DNA from: Streptomyces qinglanensis
GTDB taxonomy: Bacteria; Actinomycetota; Actinomycetes; Streptomycetales; Streptomycetaceae
DNA length: 64,000 bases
NCBI RefSeq assembly: GCF_900111245.1
Contig: NZ_FOGO01000006.1
Location: 1 to 64,000, forward strand
Direction: 5' to 3'
A program made the position numbers and the translations under genes. Under the pieces are notes generated by a model that saw only the letters and a list, made by a program, of their open reading frames with translations, was not told the DNA's origin and did no database searches. Positions 1 to 8,419 of the stretch are shown piece by piece. Position 1 is the stretch's first letter; every line of letters starts with the position of its first letter.

Positions 1-18
1 TGTGTGTGGGGGGTGTTG

Positions 19-627
19 TCAGTAGGCGGAGTCGACGTTGTCCATGCTGCCGTAGCGGTCGGCGGCGTAGTTGCAGGCGGCGACGATGTTGGCGACGGGG
101 TCGGTGAGGTCGTCGGGGGTGCCCTTGACGTGGTACTGGTCGAAGGTGGGCTGGATGACCTGGAGGAGTCCCTTGGAGGGGATGCCCTTCTGGGCGTTGA
201 TGTCCCAGTCGTTGACGGCGTCGGGGTCGCCTGCGGATTCGCGGATGATGTTGCGCTTGATGCCGTCGTAGCTGCCGGGGATGTCGTGCTTGGCCATGAC
301 GGCGCGGGCCTCGCGGATCCAGCCGTCGAGGTTGTCCGCGTACTTGCCCTTGCCCTCGCCCTCGCCCTTGCTGTTGTCCTTGCTCTTGCTGTTGTCCTTG
401 GCGGCCTTGTCCGCGCTCTGCTCGGCCTGGGTGGCCTGGGTGGTCAGGTGCTGGGCGGTGGCGGCGGCCCGGTGGGCGGCCGGGGAGGCGGCGTCGGGCT
501 GGGCGGCGTGGGCGGTGCCGGTCAGGGCGGTGGCGGCGATACCGGCCGCACCCAGGACGGTCAGACCGCTGACGGCCACACGACGGGTGGGACGGACTGC
601 GGTCAGAGTGCTCAGGGTGGTGCGCAT
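19..627 (-). CDS. Secreted SLT-type lytic transglycosylase
   Basis: Predicted 202-residue exported peptidoglycan hydrolase. The start is the ATG preceding MRTTLSTLTAVRPTRR; a twin-basic, hydrophobic signal region ends near AHA at about residue 50. A lysine- and glycine-rich linker (KDNSKSKDNSKGEGEGKGK) follows, then a C-terminal SLT lysozyme-like fold with the catalytic-Glu context IIRESAGDP and the conserved segments SKGLLQVIQPTF and AACNYAADRYGS. Family members cleave the MurNAc-GlcNAc bond of peptidoglycan outside the membrane. It stands alone, with a 339-base untranslated stretch upstream. Longer in-frame extensions to 954 are open only because of GC bias and lack a start with a ribosome site. 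The class call is confident; the physiological role (growth, spore or germination) is not visible. Confidence 0.88.
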   Translation of the reverse strand: MRTTLSTLTAVRPTRRVAVSGLTVLGAAGIAATALTGTAHAAQPDAASPAAHRAAATAQHLTTQATQAEQSADKAAKDNSKSKDNSKGEGEGKGKYADNLDGWIREARAVMAKHDIPGSYDGIKRNIIRESAGDPDAVNDWDINAQKGIPSKGLLQVIQPTFDQYHVKGTPDDLTDPVANIVAACNYAADRYGSMDNVDSAY

Positions 628-966
628 GGGGAAGGGGGGGCCTTTCGCGTGGGGGACGTGACGCCGCACCCGACACGGGGCTGCCGGAGTGTGGTTGCGC
701 GGCGTGGGGCCCACCGTGCGCAAGACACCCCCCACCCCGGCAAACATGTGACCTACGACCCGGCCTAGTCCCCCACACCCGGCCCGGGATGCTGACCCCG
801 CACCCACCCCGATACCGGCATTCCGGACATACGAGGGTGAGTCGTACGTGACCTGGACCCTATGGGCGGCCTCACACCACCCACCCCGCCACACCCCCAC
901 CCCCACACCCCCAGTACCCACCCCTGCGCACACCGCCACGAACCGGGAAGACACCGGCCCCGCACG
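628..966. other. Untranslated region between transglycosylase and glycosyltransferase
   Basis: No supported gene. Read on the minus strand this is the leader of the transglycosylase. It contains two GGTCAC motifs about 110 bases apart (AGGTCACGTACGAC and AGGTCACATG). Cell-wall hydrolase genes in Streptomyces often carry a c-di-AMP riboswitch in such leaders, but its core motifs are not evident here by eye. Confidence 0.4.
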
Positions 967-2121
967 TCAGGCTGTCCGGGAGTCCGCCGTGTCCGCTCGT
1001 CCGGCCAGCCCCAGGAGTTCGTCGACCGGGTCGCCGTGGAAGGCGGCACGGGCTGCCGCGGCCAGCCGGGCGCGGGCGGGGCCCGGGAACGCCAGCTCGT
1101 GCGCACTGTGCGCCGGTTCGGCCGCACCGGCGGCGTACCGGGAGAGTCCGGCCTGCGCCATGGCCCGTACACCCGCCTCGGCATGCCCTGGCAGCGGACG
1201 GTGGCCGACGACCGGCAGGCCCGCCGCGAGCGCCTGGGCTGCAGTTTGGCCCGCGGCGTTGTCGAGCAGCACATGGGTCGCCGCCATCAGGCCCGGCAGA
1301 TCGGTCACCCAGCCGAGCGGCAGCAGGCCGGGGTGGCGGGTCGCGCGGTGCCGCAGCCGGGTGTCGTTCCCGCACAGCAGCACCGGGACACAGCCATGGT
1401 CCGCGAGGTGCCGCGCCGTCTCCATCAGTCGGGTGCCCACGCCCCAGGCGCCCGTGGACATCAGTACGGCGGGCCGCTCCGTGGAGAGCGGGCGGGTGTG
1501 CTGCGCCGCCGCTGCCACATGCCGGTCCAGCAGGGCCCGCCAGCGGCCGTCGCTGTCCCGGGGCCGGAAGAACCGGGCGGGCACCACCGGCCCCGTGTTC
1601 CGCGCGGGGCCTCCCAGCGCGGAACGCACCTGTGCGGCGGCGGCCTCGGTGACGCACAGATGGAGGTCGTTCCCCGGGTGCAGCCAGCCGCGGTGGACGG
1701 CGAAGTCGACCACGACGACCGCCGCGGGCACCTCCAGCGCGCCCCGGGCCCGCAACCGCCCGGTCACCTGTGCGCTCAGATGGAAGGTGGGCACGACGAC
1801 GTCGGGGCGCCACTCCGCGACGGCCCTCAGGAGCGGGCGCTCGGCGAGCGCCGCCAGCGGTGCGCTGCTGGGGCGCGGTCCGGGCGCGGCGGCCGTGGCG
1901 AGGAAGCTCGCGTACACCGCGCCGTAGAGCTTCGGTGCGTGCCGCACGGTGCCCCGGTAGCCGGTCCGCAGCACCCGGCCGCTGCCCGCCGGGAGCATGC
2001 CGAGGATGTCGCGTACGACAGCCGGGTGACCGCGGGCCCGCAGCCGGTGCGCCAGTTCGTGCGCGACCGCGTCGTGGCCCGCGCCCATGCTGGCACTCAG
2101 CAGCAGGAAGCGGTGCGGCAT
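967..2121 (-). CDS. GT28/MGDG-synthase-like glycosyltransferase
   Basis: 384 residues, predicted to transfer a sugar from a nucleotide donor to a lipid. The N-terminus has the family hallmark SASMGAGHDAVAHEL (the GAGH loop of monogalactosyl-diacylglycerol synthases and MurG-like enzymes), then PTFHLSAQ and a C-terminal donor-binding half with LMSTGAWGVGT, PLGWVTDLPGLMAA and DNAAGQTAAQALAAGLPVV. The ATG at 2121 is preceded by a GGAG site. It is divergent from the SDR / transporter / deacetylase operon that begins near 2.6 kb, which suggests a shared envelope-glycolipid task. Fold assignment is strong; acceptor and sugar are unknown. Confidence 0.82.
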   Translation of the reverse strand: MPHRFLLLSASMGAGHDAVAHELAHRLRARGHPAVVRDILGMLPAGSGRVLRTGYRGTVRHAPKLYGAVYASFLATAAAPGPRPSSAPLAALAERPLLRAVAEWRPDVVVPTFHLSAQVTGRLRARGALEVPAAVVVVDFAVHRGWLHPGNDLHLCVTEAAAAQVRSALGGPARNTGPVVPARFFRPRDSDGRWRALLDRHVAAAAQHTRPLSTERPAVLMSTGAWGVGTRLMETARHLADHGCVPVLLCGNDTRLRHRATRHPGLLPLGWVTDLPGLMAATHVLLDNAAGQTAAQALAAGLPVVGHRPLPGHAEAGVRAMAQAGLSRYAAGAAEPAHSAHELAFPGPARARLAAAARAAFHGDPVDELLGLAGRADTADSRTA

Positions 2122-2593
2122 GGGGCTCCAGGGTCGTCGGCGGGCGCGGACCGGCGCGGTCCCGAACCCGTTCGGCCCGGGACAGCGCGCCGGGGCTCTG
2201 CGGGCGGCTGGACACGTCCGTAGACCCTCGGCACATCCGTAGACCAGTGTGCTGGCCGCTCGTCGGCGGCGGCGTAGCGACACTCAGCCGTTCCGGCCGG
2301 GCGCCGCGGGCCCGGCCTCCCGGCAGCCCGGCCGGAGGCGCGGGGAGCCGAACAGGTGGTTCGGCGGACCCGGGCAGGGCTCCGGGCGGATACGGAGCAC
2401 GGTTGCCAGCATGCTGGAGCCGGGGCCGGTTGTGCCCCGGTACATGTTCCCGGCCCCGTCGGGCCCGTACTGCTCACCGGAGGCGTCCGTGTTCGACAGG
2501 CTCGGCAGATCCGACGGCCGTCCGACGCATCCGCCGCTCCGGGCCCCTTCGCTGCGGCACCGCTACCGGCGGCATCCGACCGGTCGGCTGTCG
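2122..2593. other. Divergent intergenic region
   Basis: 472 bases separate the divergent glycosyltransferase and SDR genes. Frames are open on several strands because of GC content, but none has a convincing ribosome site or recognisable product. It should contain the two divergent promoters. If the SDR starts further upstream (ATG at 2411 or 2444) it shrinks to about 300 bases. Confidence 0.4.
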
Positions 2594-3403
2594 GTGCCCA
2601 CCCGCGCCCGGCCGCTCAGGCGCGCACCGACGGGCGCGGAAGCGGAGAGCCGGCCGCACCGCCCGGTGGCCCTGGTGACCGGAGCGTCCTCGGGCATCGG
2701 AGCGGCCGTCGCCGAGGAGCTCGCCGCGGACGGCACCTGGCGGCTGCTGCTCAACGGCCGGGACGGGGGACGGCTGGGGCAGGTGGCGACCCGGACCGGC
2801 GGGGTGCCGCTGGCGGCGGACCTGGCCGACGCGCGGTCCCGCGCGCAGTTGGCCGAGGAGGCCCTGGTGCACAGCGGCAGGGTGGACGCGCTGGTGGCGG
2901 GCGCGGGCATCGGCTGGGCGGGGTCGTTCGCCGCGATGCCCCCGGAGGACATCGACGAGGTGCTGGCCCTGAACCTGAACGCGACACTGCATCTGGTGCG
3001 GCTCCTGCTGCCCGGCATGGTGGACCGGCGCTGCGGACAGGTGGTGCTGATCGGTTCCATGGCGGGCAGCGTCGGGGTGCGGGGCGAGGCGGTGTACTCG
3101 GCGACGAAGGCCGGGCTGGCCGCGTTCGCCGACAGCCTGCGCTACGAGCTGGCACCGAGCGGGGTGGGGGTCTCGATGGTGCTGCCCGGAGTGGTCGACA
3201 CCCCCTTCTTCCAGCGCCGCGGGGCCCCCTACCGGCGCGACCGGCCGCGTCCCGTGCCCGCGACACGGGTGGCCGAGGCGGTGTGCCGGGCACTGCGCAC
3301 GGGCCGCCCCAACGCGTATGTGCCGTCCTGGATGGCCATGCCCGCGTGGCTGCACGGGACGGCCCCGGGGGTGTTCCGCAGCCTGGCCCAGCGCTTCGGC
3401 TAG
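2594..3403 (+). CDS. Short-chain dehydrogenase/reductase (SDR)
   Basis: A classical SDR of about 250 core residues that would oxidise or reduce an alcohol/ketone with NAD(P). Visible motifs: the cofactor loop VTGASSGIGAAVAEEL, the NAG-like segment VAGAGIGWAGS, the catalytic Ser in VLIGSMAGSVG, and the YxxxK catalytic pair in YSATKAGLAAFADSL, followed by LPGVVDTPFF. The start is uncertain: GTG 2594 is used because it precedes a basic, non-family leader, but GTG 2666 directly before ALVTGASSG, or ATGs at 2411/2444, are possible, and none has a strong ribosome site. First gene of a compact operon; the next gene starts 9 bases after its stop. Confidence 0.85.
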   Translation: MPTRARPLRRAPTGAEAESRPHRPVALVTGASSGIGAAVAEELAADGTWRLLLNGRDGGRLGQVATRTGGVPLAADLADARSRAQLAEEALVHSGRVDALVAGAGIGWAGSFAAMPPEDIDEVLALNLNATLHLVRLLLPGMVDRRCGQVVLIGSMAGSVGVRGEAVYSATKAGLAAFADSLRYELAPSGVGVSMVLPGVVDTPFFQRRGAPYRRDRPRPVPATRVAEAVCRALRTGRPNAYVPSWMAMPAWLHGTAPGVFRSLAQRFG

Positions 3404-3411
3404 GCGCCCGC

Positions 3412-4290
3412 GTGCTGTGGACAGCTCTCTCGATCGTGCTGGCGGTGCTCGCCGCGATGGGGAACGCGGCCGCCTCGGTGCTCCAGCGGCGGGCGGCGGC
3501 GGTGGAGCGGCCGGGCCCCTCCGGGCGGCGGTTGTCGTGGCTGCCGGGATTGCTGCGCCGTCCCGTGTGGCTGTGGGGAGCGGGCACGCTGGTGCTGTCG
3601 GCGGTGTGCCAGGCGGGTGCGCTGGCGACGGGGCCGCTGGCCGTGGTGCAGCCGGTGATGACGACGGAGCTGCTGTTCACCCTGGTACTGGGCGGCCTGG
3701 TGTTCCGGCAGCGGCCCGGCGGGCGGGCGTGGGCGGCCTTCGCCGCGATGGTGGTGGGGCTGGCAGCGTTCCTGTGGCTGGTCTGGCCCTCTGGCGGGGC
3801 GGCCTCTGTGCCCTCCGGGCGCTGGATGGTGATGGCGCCGCTGGCCGTGGCACTGGTGGCGGTGCTGGTCGTGGTGGCCTTCCGGCTGCCCTCCGCGCCG
3901 CGGGCGACCGTGCTGGGCTCGGCCACGGCGGTGCTGTTCGGGGTGACGGCCGCGCTGATGAAGGACGCGATCTCCTACCTCGCGGACGACGGGCTGGTGG
4001 CGCTGCTGACGGCGTGGCAGACCTACGGGGTGGCTGTCGCGGGCGGAGCGGGGTTCCTGCTGCTGCAGATGACACTGCACGCGGGGACGCTGGTCGCCTC
4101 GCAGCCCGCGCTGACGCTGGGGGACGCGTTCCTCAGCGTGGTGCTGGGCGCCGCGCTGTTCGACGAGCGGCTGTCGCTCGGCTGGCGGGTGCTGCCGGAG
4201 CTGGCCGCGCTGGCGCTGATCAGTGCGGGGAGTGTGCAACTGGCCAGGTCGCCGGCGGTGGCGGGCACCTCCGAGAAGGAGATCTGGTGA
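3412..4290 (+). CDS. EamA/DMT-family membrane transporter
   Basis: A 292-residue polytopic membrane protein with roughly nine to ten hydrophobic helices, for example LWTALSIVLAVLAAMGNAA, LVLSAVCQAGALATGPLAVV and MAPLAVALVAVLVVVAF. The family exports small metabolites or flips lipid-linked sugars. The chosen start is the GTG at 3412, only nine bases after the SDR stop. The gene ends GAGATCTGGTGA, so its stop overlaps the GTG of the deacetylase. It is placed between an SDR and a polysaccharide deacetylase, with a lipid glycosyltransferase upstream, so a glycolipid flippase or exporter role is an inference worth testing. Confidence 0.78.
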   Translation: MLWTALSIVLAVLAAMGNAAASVLQRRAAAVERPGPSGRRLSWLPGLLRRPVWLWGAGTLVLSAVCQAGALATGPLAVVQPVMTTELLFTLVLGGLVFRQRPGGRAWAAFAAMVVGLAAFLWLVWPSGGAASVPSGRWMVMAPLAVALVAVLVVVAFRLPSAPRATVLGSATAVLFGVTAALMKDAISYLADDGLVALLTAWQTYGVAVAGGAGFLLLQMTLHAGTLVASQPALTLGDAFLSVVLGAALFDERLSLGWRVLPELAALALISAGSVQLARSPAVAGTSEKEIW

Positions 4291-5060
4291 ACCGGCCCCG
4301 CGTGCTGTCCACGCTGGTGGCAGCGCCGGCAGCCGTCGCGGCCGCGAACATCCTGCCGGCCGCCACCTGGCTGCCGCCGGTGCGGGCCGCACTCCGCCCG
4401 GAGCTGGACGGGCGCGGCCGGGCCGACCACATCGCGCTGACCTTCGACGACGGACCGGACGCCCGGTCCACTCCGGCCTTCCTCCGGGAGCTGGACCGGC
4501 TGGGGCTGCGGGCGACGTTCTTCCTCCAGGGTGCTGCCGTGCTGCGCCACCCCGCTCTGGTGCGGTGCATGGCCGCCGAGGGGCATGAGCTGGCGGTGCA
4601 CTGCTGGGAGCACCAGCCGCCCTGGCTCCCCCGCCCGGTCGCCGACCGCCGGGACCTGGAGCGGGCGCTGGCGGCCGTGCGGGAGACCACCGGGACGGAG
4701 CCGCTGTGGTACCGGCCTCCGTACGGAGTGCTCACCGCGACCCGCTGGTGGGCCGCCCGGCGGCTGGGGCTGCAGCCGGTGCTGTGGACCGCCTGGGGCC
4801 GCGACTGGCAGGCCGGGGCCGGACCGGACAGTGTGCTCACCGCGCTGCGCGCGCGTCTGAGCGGCGGGGCCACCGTCCTCCTGCACGACAGCGACCGCAA
4901 CAGCGCTCCAGGTTCCTGGCGGGTCACGCTGGCGGCCCTGCCCCGTCTGGTCACCCTCTGCCGGGCCGCGTCCTGGCGTATCGGTCCGCTGGCGGAGCAC
5001 GGGTCGGCGGCGGTGCGCGGGGGGACGGCCGGGCCGGAGCGATCGCCGCTCACGGGCTGA
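4287..5060 (+). CDS. Polysaccharide deacetylase (CE4/NodB fold)
   Basis: 257 residues. Metal-dependent deacetylases of this family remove acetyl groups from N-acetyl sugars in glycans or glycolipids. Motifs in order: TFDDGPD (metal Asp pair, about residue 50), AVHCWEHQPPW in place of the usual H-S/T-xx-H motif, WYRPPYG, and LLHDSD. An uncleaved or lipid-proximal N-terminus (LSTLVAAPAAVAAANILPAA) suggests export or anchoring. GTG start with AGGAG upstream, overlapping the transporter stop by four bases, so translation is coupled. The H-x-x-x-H form of the second motif departs from the usual spacing and may affect metal binding. Confidence 0.85.
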   Translation: MNRPRVLSTLVAAPAAVAAANILPAATWLPPVRAALRPELDGRGRADHIALTFDDGPDARSTPAFLRELDRLGLRATFFLQGAAVLRHPALVRCMAAEGHELAVHCWEHQPPWLPRPVADRRDLERALAAVRETTGTEPLWYRPPYGVLTATRWWAARRLGLQPVLWTAWGRDWQAGAGPDSVLTALRARLSGGATVLLHDSDRNSAPGSWRVTLAALPRLVTLCRAASWRIGPLAEHGSAAVRGGTAGPERSPLTG

Positions 5061-5206
5061 CGGCACCGCGCGGCGGACCGGGGACGCCGTGTCCCGGCGG
5101 TACCGCCCGGCGCGTCCGCCCGGCACAGCGGGACTCGGCAGCCGGGGGCGCCGTGGACCCCGATGCCGGGGAGGTGCGCCGGGGCCCCGGGAGCCCGGTG
5201 GACGGA

Positions 5207-5494
5207 GCGGCGCCGGACCTCCTCGGTGCCCGACTCCGCTCCGATGCGGGCGAACTGGTCCACGGAGCGGGTGTCGACGCCGTAGCGGATCGCGGAGGCG
5301 GGCGCCACGGCGTCGGCATCGGCATCGGCATCGGCATCGGCATCGGCGAGCAGGACGCAGGGTCCCGTGCCGCTGACTCCGACAGCGACGGTCCGGGCAT
5401 CGGCCGCCCCGGAGCTGGCCGCCCGGTCCGGGCCGGGCTCGGCCGGTTCCGGCGCCGCGTCCTGGATGACGGGATCCTGCGGGTAGTTCACCAA
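5207..5494 (-). pseudogene. Remnant of an FGGY carbohydrate kinase
   Basis: On the minus strand an open frame reads RTVAVGVSGTGPCVLLADAD, then AIRYGVDTRSVDQFARIGAE, which matches the substrate-binding portion of FGGY sugar kinases (compare VSGTGPC and YGVDTR with xylulokinase-like proteins). The ATP-binding N-terminus (GxDxGTxxxK) and everything after EEVRRR are missing; flanking residues are low-complexity. Inside the remnant, GATGCC is repeated to give an Asp-Ala run that does not belong to the family. It is read as a decayed fragment, not a functional gene. Two intact FGGY kinases lie at 58.9-63.5 kb. Confidence 0.6.
5315..5344. repeat. Hexanucleotide tandem repeat (GGCATC)5
   Basis: Five perfect head-to-tail GGCATC units. 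Read on the minus strand they encode alternating Asp-Ala within the FGGY-kinase remnant. A slippage-type expansion in unconstrained sequence is the simplest explanation. Confidence 0.9.
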
Positions 5495-5586
5495 GTGTCA
5501 AGGTATGCGCAGTTTTTCGGCCGTGCGGCGGGGGAGTCAGCAGGCGAACCACTCGAAGGGCACCGCCCTCGACCAAGGAGCACCGC

Positions 5587-5943
5587 ATGACACCGGTCAC
5601 CGTACGGCCCCTCAGGGCCGCGGCCAGGCTCGCTGCTCTCACGCTCGCCGCGCTGACGCTGCTGTCCCTGCCCTCCGCTGCCACCGTGGCCGCCGTCGGC
5701 GCCGCCACTCCGCCGGGCCTGAGCTGCCACACCGGCAGGCACCACAACGACGAGTACACCGGCTATGCCCTGTGCAGGAACAACGGCAGGGCGACGCAGA
5801 CCTTCTGGGTCCATCTGGTCTGCGGCTGGAGCCCTGACATCGACGGCGAACGTGTATCGCTGCGGCCGGGGCAGTCGGGCCAGTCCACCGCGCACTGCAG
5901 CAAACTGGGCAGCGGCATCGGGCGGATCGAGGTGCGTCCCTGA
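5587..5943 (+). CDS. Small secreted four-cysteine protein
   Basis: 118 residues with a clear Sec signal (basic TVRPLRAAARLAALTLAALT, hydrophobic core, AxA near residues 38-40). The mature part has four cysteines (47, 63, 79, 104), consistent with two disulfides, and a central hydrophobic strand TFWVHLVCGW. ATG start with an AAGGAG site eight bases upstream. I do not recognise a family. It stands alone between the kinase remnant and a convergent amidotransferase gene only nine bases away, so the two transcripts must overlap at their ends. Confidence 0.75.
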   Translation: MTPVTVRPLRAAARLAALTLAALTLLSLPSAATVAAVGAATPPGLSCHTGRHHNDEYTGYALCRNNGRATQTFWVHLVCGWSPDIDGERVSLRPGQSGQSTAHCSKLGSGIGRIEVRP

Positions 5944-5952
5944 CCCCGGCGG

Positions 5953-6678
5953 TCAGCCGCGCCCGATCTCCCGGTCCGCTCCCAGGACCGATACCGCGAA
6001 CCGGTGGGCCAGCTTCCGCCACACCGGCGTCGCGGTGACGGCGTCCTCGGTCGCCCGGCGGTGGAGCTCCGCGCGATCGAGGGCGCGTTCGGCACGGCCC
6101 GCCAAGTCCCAGGCCAGGATCCGGTCCGGCGAGGTCTCCGGGTGGAACTGGACGCCCCAGGCCCGCTCCCCCACGCGGAACGCCTGGTAGGGGCAGCGCT
6201 CGCTCCGCGCGAGCCAGGCGGCGCCGGGCGGCAGTGCCGTGATGGCGTCCACATGCCGCTCGATGGCCGTCACCGGCGAGGGCAGGCCGTGGAAGAGCGG
6301 ATCGCTCTGCGCCTCGGCCCGCAGGGTGAGCGCAGTGCTGCCCATCTCGGGCTCGCCGTGCTCCGCCGCCACCGCTCCCCCGGCGACGTGCGCCAGCATC
6401 TGCCCTCCGAGGCAGATGCCGAACAGCGGCGCACCCGTGTCGAGCGCCTCGGCCACCAGTGCGCGGGTGGGCGCCAGCCACGGGGCGCGGGCGTCGTCGT
6501 CGGGCAGGAAACCGCCACCGAGCACCACCAGGGCCCCGCCCGCGAGTCGCGAGGGGAGCGGCGCCCCCTCGTGGGCCGGGACGGTCCGGACGTCGAGGCC
6601 CGCTTCGGTGAGCCAGTCGCCGAACCGCCCCGGCCCGCCCTGCGGGGTGTTCTGCACCACCCAAGCTGTCGTCGCCAC
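5953..6678 (-). CDS. Class I glutamine amidotransferase (GMP-synthase-like)
   Basis: 241 residues. Complete triad of a class I glutaminase: nucleophile Cys89 in GICLGGQML, and His/Glu in GVQFHPETS, with the oxyanion segment VVLGGGF. Such stand-alone domains release ammonia from glutamine or hydrolyse gamma-glutamyl amides. GTG at 6678 is chosen since VATTAWVVQNTPQGG begins like family members and GGAAGG lies upstream; the longer open frame has atypical composition. No synthase partner is adjacent, so substrate is unknown. Confidence 0.85.
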   Translation of the reverse strand: MATTAWVVQNTPQGGPGRFGDWLTEAGLDVRTVPAHEGAPLPSRLAGGALVVLGGGFLPDDDARAPWLAPTRALVAEALDTGAPLFGICLGGQMLAHVAGGAVAAEHGEPEMGSTALTLRAEAQSDPLFHGLPSPVTAIERHVDAITALPPGAAWLARSERCPYQAFRVGERAWGVQFHPETSPDRILAWDLAGRAERALDRAELHRRATEDAVTATPVWRKLAHRFAVSVLGADREIGRG

Positions 6679-7028
6679 CGCGCCCGCCTTCCGCTCGCAT
6701 CCGCGCCGGCCGCCGGCCTCGGGTCCCTGACCCGAGTTCCGGCTGCGCCGGCTTCCGCGCCATGCTGACACGGCCCGCGGGTCCGGTCCGAGGCCCCGGT
6801 CGCCGACCGCGACCGGACGGCCGCCGGGTCCGCGGTACGGGACAGCGGCCTCCCGCCACCGCGCGGCCGCCCGGGCCCCGCGCGGCCACGCACACGACGG
6901 CGCGGGCGTCACACCGGGCAGGACGGCGTGCGCATTTCGGCGGGGCCGCCGGTCTTCCGCCAGGAGACGTCGCAGCGCGCACGACGGCGTGGGCGTCCGG
7001 ACTCCGCCGCGCCGCACCTCCGGTGACG
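6679..7028. other. Gene-free region before a terminator
   Basis: 350 bases without a supported gene. It should carry the promoter of the amidotransferase gene (minus strand). Composition is GC-rich with no obvious repeats; the terminator that closes the next minus-strand gene begins at 7029. Confidence 0.4.
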
Positions 7029-7082
7029 GCACAGAGCGAGGGCCGGGCAGGATGCGTGTCCTGCCCGGCCCTCGCTCTGTGC
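7029..7082 (-). terminator. Perfect 24-bp hairpin terminator
   Basis: An uninterrupted 24-bp stem (GCACAGAGCGAGGGCCGGGC... and its exact complement) around a 6-base TGCGTG loop. It lies 40 bases past the stop of the minus-strand gene ending at 7123. There is no U-tract, which is normal for Streptomyces terminators. Confidence 0.85.
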
Positions 7083-7122
7083 ACGGCGCGTTGCGCCCCG
7101 CTCCGGTCGCCGCCCCGGCCGC

Positions 7123-7479
7123 TCAGATACGGCCGCGGGTCCATCGCGTCACGGGTCCCGCGCTGCTCCGGGCGGTCCTCCGCCCCAGCGCGAACGCTCC
7201 CGCCAGAAGAGCGAGGAGACCGCCGGCCGCGCCCGCGGCGAGGTTCCTGCGCTCCTTGACGGCGCTCGCACCGGCGGCGGCAGCCGCGCCGGCCTTGGCC
7301 CCCGCGGACACGAGGGTGTCCTTGGCGGCCTCTCCCTTCGTCCTGGGGTTCTCTCCCGCGGAGTGCGTACCCTCACCCGTGGCGGCGCCATGGGCGCCGG
7401 GTCCGGCTCCGTTCGCCGTCACGGTCTCGACCGCGCGCTCCGCGCTGCGTCCCTTGGAGTTCTTCACCGGGTCAGCCAT
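7123..7479 (-). CDS. Small protein with C-terminal membrane segment
   Basis: 118 residues starting MADPVKNSKGRSAERAVETV. The first half is hydrophilic; the second has an Ala/Gly-rich stretch and one membrane span (LAAGAAGGLLALLAGAFALG) ending in basic residues, so a tail-anchored topology is likely. I cannot name a family. The ATG at 7479 is preferred over the upstream GTG-rich frame; the ribosome site (GTGGCGG) is weak. Followed by a strong hairpin terminator, which supports expression as a single gene. Confidence 0.6.
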   Translation of the reverse strand: MADPVKNSKGRSAERAVETVTANGAGPGAHGAATGEGTHSAGENPRTKGEAAKDTLVSAGAKAGAAAAAGASAVKERRNLAAGAAGGLLALLAGAFALGRRTARSSAGPVTRWTRGRI

Positions 7480-7559
7480 GCCGCCACGGGTGACCGCACG
7501 ACGCGGTCCCAAACCCCGCGGAGCGCGTCCGCGTTCGGTGCGGGTGCGCATTTCGCCGG

Positions 7560-7832
7560 TCAGGCGCCGTACATCCCGCTGAACACCAGGAAACCGAGCA
7601 ACATGCCTATGACAAGTCCGGCGACGGACACCCCGATCGCGACCGGTGCGAGTCGCTCCTGTTTGGACTTGGCGACGAAGCCGCAGACCATCCCCGCGAT
7701 CCCGAAGCCGGGCGGGCAGAAGATGAAGGCGACGGCACCGAGCACGATCCCGACGATGCTCAGCGTGTTGGAATCGTTCGCAGGCGGCGGGCCTGGCTGG
7801 TACGGCTGATTGGGCGGTCCTGTGTACGACAC
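7560..7832 (-). CDS. DUF4190-like two-helix membrane protein
   Basis: 90 residues: a short Pro-rich cytoplasmic head (SYTGPPNQPYQPGPPPA) followed by two hydrophobic helices, IVGIVLGAVAFIFCPPGFGIAG and IGVSVAGLVIGMLLGFLVF, joined by a basic loop. This layout matches small DUF4190-type proteins common in actinomycetes, function unknown. GTG start at 7832 with GGAGGGG six bases upstream, a strong site that fixes the start. Confidence 0.75.
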   Translation of the reverse strand: MSYTGPPNQPYQPGPPPANDSNTLSIVGIVLGAVAFIFCPPGFGIAGMVCGFVAKSKQERLAPVAIGVSVAGLVIGMLLGFLVFSGMYGA

Positions 7833-7921
7833 TAATTCCCCCTCCAGGGTCGGTGCCGCCACCCTATGGAGCGAGAGCAGTGCTGGGTAGCCCGTGTGAC
7901 ACCTCTGCAACCCGGGCTTGA

Positions 7922-8419
7922 TCAAGGTGTGGCTGGTGAGACCGGCCGGGAACACTCGGAGGAGCCGTTCGCCGCGGCGTCGGCAAACCCGCGGAGGCCC
8001 GTGAGAAGCGCTTCACGGTCTCCGGGCGGCATGGTGGCCAGGATGCCGAGCAGGGCCTCCTCGCGCCGCTCGCGCAGATCTCGCAGATGCGCTCTGCCCT
8101 GCGGAGTCAACCGCAGCTCCAACTCTCGTCCGCTGGTGGGGCTCGGTGAACGCGCGACGAATCCGATGGCCTCCAGCCGGTCGCAGAGCCTGCTCACCGA
8201 CGACGGCGCGGAGCCGAGCGCCTCCCCCAGCGCCCGCAGGTTCATTCCCTCGTCACGGTCGACGCAGTACATGACGCGCAACTGGGAAGGGGACACCGGC
8301 GCGCGGGCGGTCGCGTTTCTGCCCTGCTCCCAGAGCACTTCCAGCAGTTCTATGATCTCACCGGCGCGCTGTCCGGCCTGCTGGGCACAGCCACCGGGCA
8401 GTGAGGGATCCCCGCCCAT
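7922..8419 (-). CDS. MarR-family transcriptional regulator
   Basis: 165 residues with a winged helix: VSPSQLRVMYCVDRDEGMNLRALGEALGSAPSSVSRLCDR (recognition helix PSSVSRLCDRLEAIGFV) and wing SPTSGRELELRLTPQGR. The N-terminus and Leu-rich C-terminus would form the dimer interface. MarR proteins usually repress a divergent or own operon and release on binding phenolics or oxidants. The divergent neighbour, 388 bases away, is a flavodoxin-like quinone oxidoreductase, a frequent MarR target. ATG 8419 follows a GGGAG site. Confidence 0.88.
   Translation of the reverse strand: MGGDPSLPGGCAQQAGQRAGEIIELLEVLWEQGRNATARAPVSPSQLRVMYCVDRDEGMNLRALGEALGSAPSSVSRLCDRLEAIGFVARSPSPTSGRELELRLTPQGRAHLRDLRERREEALLGILATMPPGDREALLTGLRGFADAAANGSSECSRPVSPATP

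Noticed and set aside
628..900. c-di-AMP (ydaO) riboswitch before the first transglycosylase
   Set aside because: The conserved GGGGTGAA and CCGACAGCTAACC-type segments were not found by eye; left as a check with Rfam.
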